Source: an uncultured Bacteroidia bacterium (GTDB taxonomy: Bacteria > Bacteroidota > Bacteroidia > Bacteroidales > UBA932). From it: a stretch of DNA of 64,000 bases. The first letter of the stretch is position 1; every line of letters starts with the position of its first letter. Below are positions 58,092-64,000 of this stretch, piece after piece. The translations under genes were made by a program, and so were the position numbers. The notes beneath the pieces were generated by a model. That model was not told the origin of the DNA. It ran no database searches and was given only the letters and a program-made list of their open reading frames with translations. The stretch spans positions 124,001 through 188,000 of the forward strand of contig CACXPG010000002.1 in assembly GCA_902769525.1 (NCBI GenBank), written 5' to 3'.

Positions 58092-61000
58092 CTATTTGAA
58101 ATCGTTGTTAAAGTCACTTCCAAAATCGAAGGTCATCTGCTCTGGCTTATGCTGGGCCACATCGCGGGATTCCTGACGCAGATTGTCTGAATTACCAAGA
58201 AGTCCCTCTACAGATTTCAGATCCTTACCGTCTGGTAGCAGTTCTTTCAAAGATGCCGCAAGCCTCCAGAAAGGAGCATTCTGATCATCGGCCCCCACAT
58301 TGTGAAGGATGGTTAGCAAAATAGAGCGATCTCCCTTCTCATAGGCTATCATAGCTCTATGGACCTGATCAATTAATGAATCCTCGGGCCTTGTACCCAA
58401 AGATGTCGAATTGCCTATATGCTCCTCCGCTGAAGCAAGATGCTGCTTTTTCCCATCCCGTATTAATAGCCTCTTTGCAAAAATCTCTGAAACATCAACT
58501 GACATACCCACCCTCGTAAACTTAGTTGCATCATCAAAATCAGTTTCACCCATCCCATTCATTTGAAGCCAACCAATATAGAATCGGGTTAATTCGTCTC
58601 CCTGGACCCCCTTTAGGAGGGCATTAAATGCTGATGTACGGGCCATGTCCAGAAGCTCCGCAACAGTTACTTCGCTTCCATCCGCTTTTTCGACTAACTT
58701 ATACTTTCCAAATTCGCTGACTGCTTGACCAAAGCATGCAGTTAACAAATCTGCCCCTCTGAAACCAAGAGCATACAGCGAATTCACATTATTTTCAACC
58801 TTTGTGAGAATCGCTTTTTTAACATCTTTATAATCTCCGAAACCTTTGCGCTCAGAAGGCCGGCAGGCAACCGTTACAGAAGACTCTAAGGCACCTCCGC
58901 TAAGAGCTACAGTACGACTCGCCATCTCAGTATCTATAGGCCAACTTCCTGTAATATTCATTCGCGCATCAAGTATAGAATTGCATAGAGTTGTCCATGC
59001 TTTTGTGCTCTGATGAGCAAACATAATACTTACAATATCTGTTGTCTGGTACTCTATCGCGTCAAATATCTGTGTTAGTTTATTCTCAAAGTGATGATTT
59101 GCGGCATTCTCATCTCCGTTATGATGATGTTTAAGAGCTGTACATTCTTCTGCTTTGGGAGTTAGAGGAGTAGAGAAGTTTAAAGGGTACAATGGGCCTA
59201 ACATTCTCTTAAGCCAAACATAAAAAAAGTCAGAAATATCCGCGTATGCTATTGCATCATAATAAGGAGGATCTGTTATACTTGCCGAAATAGTTTTTTC
59301 TGGGAATTGCGTCCGCTCTCCACTTGAAGCATTATTAAAAAAAGCAGGGAATGGATTATTCTGCTCATTATTTACATAGTCTAACAACCAGGAGAGTTGA
59401 TTTAAAGCACTACCAGCACATCCACTAAAAGGGTTACATTCAGGATAGTCTGATGTCATAGCTATAGCTTGACGGCTGTACATGTGTTCCAGTGTTTCAC
59501 GACGTACATTATAGCGGCTAAAGGATGTGTTGATTAAAATAATCCTATCCATCCACAAAGCCAAATATGTCATTAGAGCCTTATAGTAGTCATTATCGGG
59601 AAAACTCTCCCTCAACTCTTCATATTTCTCAACAAACTTATTCAAAGTGAAGAGTTGTCTATTTGAGAACAATTGCCCCCATTCCGTAAATCCCCAGGGG
59701 AAAGTATCACCACCATTAGAGTTACGTGTCATCTTTCCACTGGGAACAAAAGAGATTTCCAATTCCTTCTCCAGAACTCTCCTGACTGAATGATTAGGAA
59801 TACTATATGTTTTCCCCTTATTACCATCAGCTATCATAGCAACCAATCGTGCCTTAAGGCCTGTAGTTGTAGATTCGCGTTTGACGGTTTCTATATCAGT
59901 TACACTTCCGCAACAAGGACATGTAATAGTTCCCCTATTATTCCATCCAGGATTTCGTTTCTCATCATAGTGCCCATTTCTTACCTCAAACTCTATTTGT
60001 TCTCCATTAATGACGGGGTGCAAATAGACACTTTTTTTAGACGTATTAACCAGATAAAATGTTTTTAGCATTGGAACTTTAGCCCTACATGATGGATTAG
60101 AACACGTTGCAGTACGAACCCAATAATAAGCTACGGCCTTATTACCGACAGCATCACTTGGATATAAATTACCAACATCTGCTTCTGTCTTATCAATTAT
60201 AAATTTTGCGTAGAACTCAATATCGAAAGCAAGACGGTTGGCTATTTCCACAACTGAATCCGAAAAAACGCCCTGTCCAGAGTGTATTATTTCTAATCCT
60301 TTCTTTCCGTAGATATGTTTGAATTCCTCCACGCTGTACCGTATAGGTTTTGCATACTTCTGAGGGAATTCAGCAGAAGCCCGCTCAATAATATGAGCAA
60401 CTGGATTGATATCATTGCCATAACTTCTACATCCTAAACGAGCAGCCTCAATAGGGATGGCTCCTCCACCTGCAAATGGATCAAAAACTGTTGGCATTTG
60501 ACTTTGGAAATACTCAATCGCTCTTCTCAGCTCATTCTCAGCTGAATTAATACTGTCATTAACTAGATGCCTGTCCTTTATTGAATATAGTTTTTTCTGC
60601 GCCGCGTCAATAGCATCAGAAGCAAAATCAAAAGAGGATTTCAGACTATCAAATGAACTCTCGGGACTCTGCTCAGAGTTAAAGGAAACCCAAATTAGGA
60701 GTCTTGCAATTCGGAGTAATTCTTGATTGTTCTTATTTTCCCACTTTACTAAAGAACCATTTGAAAGAAGATTAGCCGGAGCGGTATTCTTACCAGATCT
60801 CATATTGTTTTGACATTCATCTGAAAACTTTCCTATGAACATCATTAACCTATTACGAGGATTATCTTCCATTGGGTCAAAAGCTGCCGTATATGGGATA
60901 TCAGCATAAGGCTTGTACATGCTACCCCTATAAAGCACTTCTTTTATAGCTGTTTTAAATGCGGAAGTACACTTCTCGTCAAGTGGGTCCTGAACTAAAC

Positions 61001-61157
61001 TAGCAAACACAACGCCTCTACAAGCAGGTAGTGGCCGGCGTGCCCACCACAAATGCAGGGTGGAAATATGTCCCTGGCGAATGGATTTATCTCTTACACT
61101 TTCTGCAGAGATTTCCTTTATAGGCATCGCCACTTCTATGAGTCGTTTTGCTTTCAT
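58092..61157 (-). CDS. DUF1156-containing DNA methyltransferase (defence)
   Basis: The 1,021-residue product starts with a DUF1156 block (KRLIEVAMPIKEISAES, HISTLHLWWARRPLPACR). It carries the SAM-binding motif DPFAGGGAIPIEAARLGC at about 221-238 and the catalytic TDPPYYDAIAYADISDFFYVW at about 630 (adenine- or cytosine-N4 class). Two zinc-ribbon pairs (CSNPSCRA, CPCCGS) lie between. It probably marks host DNA. The gene follows the helicase gene by 18 bp and precedes the DUF499 gene by 8 bp, indicating one operon. Confidence 0.88.
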   Translation of the reverse strand: MKAKRLIEVAMPIKEISAESVRDKSIRQGHISTLHLWWARRPLPACRGVVFASLVQDPLDEKCTSAFKTAIKEVLYRGSMYKPYADIPYTAAFDPMEDNPRNRLMMFIGKFSDECQNNMRSGKNTAPANLLSNGSLVKWENKNNQELLRIARLLIWVSFNSEQSPESSFDSLKSSFDFASDAIDAAQKKLYSIKDRHLVNDSINSAENELRRAIEYFQSQMPTVFDPFAGGGAIPIEAARLGCRSYGNDINPVAHIIERASAEFPQKYAKPIRYSVEEFKHIYGKKGLEIIHSGQGVFSDSVVEIANRLAFDIEFYAKFIIDKTEADVGNLYPSDAVGNKAVAYYWVRTATCSNPSCRAKVPMLKTFYLVNTSKKSVYLHPVINGEQIEFEVRNGHYDEKRNPGWNNRGTITCPCCGSVTDIETVKRESTTTGLKARLVAMIADGNKGKTYSIPNHSVRRVLEKELEISFVPSGKMTRNSNGGDTFPWGFTEWGQLFSNRQLFTLNKFVEKYEELRESFPDNDYYKALMTYLALWMDRIILINTSFSRYNVRRETLEHMYSRQAIAMTSDYPECNPFSGCAGSALNQLSWLLDYVNNEQNNPFPAFFNNASSGERTQFPEKTISASITDPPYYDAIAYADISDFFYVWLKRMLGPLYPLNFSTPLTPKAEECTALKHHHNGDENAANHHFENKLTQIFDAIEYQTTDIVSIMFAHQSTKAWTTLCNSILDARMNITGSWPIDTEMASRTVALSGGALESSVTVACRPSERKGFGDYKDVKKAILTKVENNVNSLYALGFRGADLLTACFGQAVSEFGKYKLVEKADGSEVTVAELLDMARTSAFNALLKGVQGDELTRFYIGWLQMNGMGETDFDDATKFTRVGMSVDVSEIFAKRLLIRDGKKQHLASAEEHIGNSTSLGTRPEDSLIDQVHRAMIAYEKGDRSILLTILHNVGADDQNAPFWRLAASLKELLPDGKDLKSVEGLLGNSDNLRQESRDVAQHKPEQMTFDFGSDFNNDFK

Positions 61158-61175
61158 CGATTTCTTTTGATTCTT

Positions 61176-64000
61176 CTATTTCAATTGTGATTTCCATTCT
61201 TCCTCGGTTAGGTAGTACTGGACACCTTTAACGAGTTTTTGGAAAGACATTTTATTGATTGGATTCTGGAAACGGTAAAGGATTGGTTTTGTTTTGCAAT
61301 TCATTACAATGTATAGCCATGCCTTTTCTCCAAGTTGTTGGAGACGATTAACTTCGTTTTCAGATAGCATCACGCCATCGGAGCCGGCACGGCCTTTAAC
61401 CTCAACATAGCGTTTGTTGCCATCTTTGTCAGTGGTGCGGATATCGTAACCCACATTGTCCTTTGAAACATCCACAGGAGTGCCGCCACAGGAGAACTCA
61501 TAATCCATAGCAACCTTCATAGCGATGGCCTCAACGTCATCGTCACGGTGCATGTTGAAGTGATGCTCATATTCCATCTCGCTGAGTGGAACCACATAAG
61601 CACAGCCAAGGACTTCCGGCTTTTTGGGAGAAAGCTCTACCATCTGGTCCAGCTCGCTCAAGCGTTTTTCCTTGCGATCTTTTAGCTCCACCATCCTTGC
61701 ACTCTTGTTGGCCAGCTGATTCTGAACCTTTTCACTATCAGCAAGGAATACTTTGCCTTGAAGCTCGTTGATTTGCTGGCTAAGATCCAAGATGACCTGC
61801 TCAAAGGCAGTCTCCAGATACTCGCGCCGTTTTTGGTTGTCTTCCTGAACACGGCTTTCTGTTTCCTGAAGAAGAGGCTCTGTAATATGCTCAAAAGCCC
61901 AATGAATGACTTCTTCCTCATCTTTAACGGCTGGGGTATCTACCTGCTTGGCAAATTCGCTTGGCGGAACCAAATCCAGGAATTTAGCAGGAGAAGTTAT
62001 GTGGAATTCCCCGTCTGGAGTCTGGTAAACTAGGGAAAGAAGTTCATTGACCACATTGTCTTCCGCCTTTGATGGACTGTTATCGGTTATCTGGTTCTTG
62101 ATGAAGAAGGCCAGGTAACTCTGGCTGTCTTCTGGAGATATCAGGACGGTGCCTTTCAACATCTCCTCACGGAAAGCCTCACGGACCACATCCACTAGGG
62201 CATCAAATAACGGGTTGCCAGGGTTGATATAGTGTGCCTTGCCAGAAAGTGAATTGGCATTTTGGTAATCGAGAAATTTGTGCTTGTCAAAGCACAGGAG
62301 TAACTTGGCTACGTTGCTCAGGTTAATCTTGTAGCGGTCCTTGAGCTTTTTGGCAATTACGCCGGGAATGGTGGTTATCTGGAAGATGCCATCACCCATT
62401 TCCTTGTATATGCCACCTATATGCTTGAAAGCACGCTCGAAAAACATACGCACATATATAGGCTGCAGACGTTTTTCATCGGAATCTTCCTTGAGCCGGT
62501 GAGCATCCTCAAAGTTTACGGTACTGTGGGCGATTGCATTCTTTTGGTCTTTAATCTTCTCACGAAAGAGATTCCTCATAGTCTCATCGTCCTGGCTAAT
62601 GAACTTGTCCAGCTCAGAAGCACGGCCGTCAAAGACTGAAGAGATAATGTCATCCAAGGAAACATCCTTCAGAACATCCTGAATAACATCGTACACACGA
62701 TCATCCCCAAGGCTTTGGCGTATGATATCCATCTTCTCCAGCAGTTTGGAAAGAACCTTACCTTCTCTGGTGTTACTGGCAACCATATTGAAGACAATAA
62801 CATCAGACTTCTGACCGTAGCGGTGGATACGTCCCATACGCTGTTCCAAACGATTCGGATTCCAAGGAATATCCCAGTTGATAAGGAGGCGGCAGAACTG
62901 AAGGTTGATACCCTCACCGGCAGCATCTGTGGCTATAAGAATCTGGGCTTCATCGCACATAAAAGCATTCTGGGCTTCACGTCGCTCATCTACATTCTTG
63001 CCACCATGAATAGTGGCAACCTTATAGCCACTATTGCTCAGTCGCTCGTTGAGGTAGATTAAGGTGTCCTTATGCTCTGTGAAGATGACCAACTTTTCGC
63101 CGTTGATAACGCCTTCTGATTTGAGAAGCTGGTTAAGTTCCTGAAATTTCTTTTCTTCTTGATTATGAGCATAGAGAGCATCTGCCATATTGTAGAGAGC
63201 CTTCACCTGTTTTGCTTCCTGTTGAATCTCTACTGCAGTCTTGGCCGTGGTAAAGAGTTTCAATTTCTTCGGGTCGGCCATGATGTTGTCCAGAGCTTCG
63301 CGCTCATCGTCTTCCAGTTCGTCGTAATCGTCCATGCTATCAAGCTCAAAGTCTTCCAGTTTCTGACGCTGTTTCCACAGGTTTGGATTCTGGTTAACGA
63401 GGTCGGCTAGGCCTTGTAGAGCGGTGTATCTCTTGAAGAGCGTATTTCTGATAGCGTAAATGGAGCTCACCAAGCGGCGTTGCATCACCTGCAATGCCAA
63501 GGAGACGTGAATATTTTTGCTCTCGGTGGCTTCAGCCTTTTGCTTGGTAAGATAATTCGTGACCTCATCATAGAGTTTCTTTTCCTCCGGTGTGAGTTGG
63601 TAAGCAACAGTCTTGGTGTAACGTTCCTTATAAAGTGGCTGGCTATTCCAGTCCTTCATGTCCTCTTTAAGGCGGCGTATAAAGTATTTGTTGATACCGT
63701 TTTGGCTAATTTCCTGGATTCGGGAGGCTGCAAGGTCAGGAGTTGCGAATATATCTTCATCTAAAAGCTGCATCAGACACTTGAAGGTATCTGCACGGCC
63801 ACGGTGAGGGGTAGCTGTCAATAGCAGTATGTGTTCGCACTGCTTGGATAGCGTGAGAGCTGATTCATAGCGGCGAGACAGATATCGTTTGGAGCCATAT
63901 TCGTAGGCAGAGAGTTTGTGCGCCTCATCGAAGATTATCATATCCCAGCTGGTGCTAGCAAGAACCCTCATAATATCTTCCTTGCAGATGAAATCAATGG
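61176..64000 (-). CDS. RapA/SNF2-like helicase with C-terminal DUF3883, partial
   Basis: The frame stays open to the right edge, so the N-terminus including Walker A is missing. Visible helicase motifs are DEAH (IIFDEAHKLSAYEYGSKR), LLLTATPHRGRADTF, TEHKDTLIYL, LIATDAAGEGINLQF and WNPNRLEQRMGRIHRYGQ, typical of RapA/SNF2-like enzymes. The C-terminal 115 residues include VGYDIRTTDKDGNKRYVEVKG, the DUF3883 nuclease-like fold. A coiled coil lies before it. It is the first visible gene of the helicase-methylase-ATPase operon. Confidence 0.87.
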   Translation of the reverse strand, partial: IDFICKEDIMRVLASTSWDMIIFDEAHKLSAYEYGSKRYLSRRYESALTLSKQCEHILLLTATPHRGRADTFKCLMQLLDEDIFATPDLAASRIQEISQNGINKYFIRRLKEDMKDWNSQPLYKERYTKTVAYQLTPEEKKLYDEVTNYLTKQKAEATESKNIHVSLALQVMQRRLVSSIYAIRNTLFKRYTALQGLADLVNQNPNLWKQRQKLEDFELDSMDDYDELEDDEREALDNIMADPKKLKLFTTAKTAVEIQQEAKQVKALYNMADALYAHNQEEKKFQELNQLLKSEGVINGEKLVIFTEHKDTLIYLNERLSNSGYKVATIHGGKNVDERREAQNAFMCDEAQILIATDAAGEGINLQFCRLLINWDIPWNPNRLEQRMGRIHRYGQKSDVIVFNMVASNTREGKVLSKLLEKMDIIRQSLGDDRVYDVIQDVLKDVSLDDIISSVFDGRASELDKFISQDDETMRNLFREKIKDQKNAIAHSTVNFEDAHRLKEDSDEKRLQPIYVRMFFERAFKHIGGIYKEMGDGIFQITTIPGVIAKKLKDRYKINLSNVAKLLLCFDKHKFLDYQNANSLSGKAHYINPGNPLFDALVDVVREAFREEMLKGTVLISPEDSQSYLAFFIKNQITDNSPSKAEDNVVNELLSLVYQTPDGEFHITSPAKFLDLVPPSEFAKQVDTPAVKDEEEVIHWAFEHITEPLLQETESRVQEDNQKRREYLETAFEQVILDLSQQINELQGKVFLADSEKVQNQLANKSARMVELKDRKEKRLSELDQMVELSPKKPEVLGCAYVVPLSEMEYEHHFNMHRDDDVEAIAMKVAMDYEFSCGGTPVDVSKDNVGYDIRTTDKDGNKRYVEVKGRAGSDGVMLSENEVNRLQQLGEKAWLYIVMNCKTKPILYRFQNPINKMSFQKLVKGVQYYLTEEEWKSQLK

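Noticed and set aside
1..64000. CRISPR arrays, insertion sequences, tRNA or rRNA genes
   Set aside because: No regularly spaced repeats, transposase genes with terminal repeats, or tRNA/rRNA-like sequences were noticed in any intergenic region.

Overview
The window reads as one chromosomal segment from a member of the Bacteroidetes, most likely Bacteroidales from a gut-like anaerobic habitat. The evidence is the repeated TAnnTTTG promoter element (often with an upstream TTG 19-20 nt away), the scarcity of Shine-Dalgarno-like leaders, many Bacteroidetes-type lipoproteins and outer-membrane barrels (DUF4421, DUF5723, FadL-like, S46 peptidase), and strictly anaerobic amino-acid fermentation genes. 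Species cannot be fixed from the sequence alone. No rRNA, tRNA, insertion sequence or CRISPR array was seen.

Layout. 1-1,690: a partial Ig-like surface lipoprotein and an L,D-transpeptidase-like protein. 1,724-16,480: a lysine-to-butyrate fermentation locus. Thirteen tightly packed minus-strand genes (atoD-kal-kce-kdd-kamA-kamB-kamC-kamD-kamE-atoA-bcd-etfB-etfA) face a plus-strand crt-hbd pair across one intergenic region. Lysine is isomerised by KamA (radical SAM) and KamDE (B12/PLP), oxidised by Kdd, cleaved with acetyl-CoA by Kce and deaminated by Kal to crotonyl-CoA. Bcd/EtfAB reduce this to butyryl-CoA, and AtoAD exchange CoA with acetoacetate. Crt and Hbd link acetoacetyl-CoA to the same end product. 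KamB and KamC are conserved companions without an assigned biochemical role. Thiolase and a lysine permease are not in the window.

16,547-34,015: envelope and transport genes: lipoproteins, a glycerophosphodiesterase/PIG-L deacetylase fusion, a Dcu-type C4-dicarboxylate carrier, phosphofructokinase, a cluster of outer-membrane barrels including tandem DUF4421 paralogues, a predicted DPP11-type S46 peptidase and an outer-membrane phospholipase A. 34,054-35,605: a TrpB2-type tryptophan synthase beta gene preceded by what looks like a complete ribosome-mediated attenuator: promoter, leader peptide with tandem Trp codons, mutually exclusive hairpins, terminator. 35,642-53,065: housekeeping genes (xth, queA, pyrD, cinA, pruA, htpG), an acyltransferase, peptidases and an ECF sigma operon.

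53,121-64,000: a probable defence island, all on the minus strand: a RapA/SNF2-like helicase with a C-terminal DUF3883 domain (cut by the right edge), a DUF1156 DNA methyltransferase and a DUF499 ATPase with an N-terminal HEPN-like region. Downstream, under a separate promoter with an inverted-repeat operator, lie a helix-turn-helix protein and a CoiA-like zinc-ribbon nuclease. The three large genes match the helicase-methylase-ATPase type of predicted anti-phage system. The two smaller genes are candidates for a regulator and an accessory effector.
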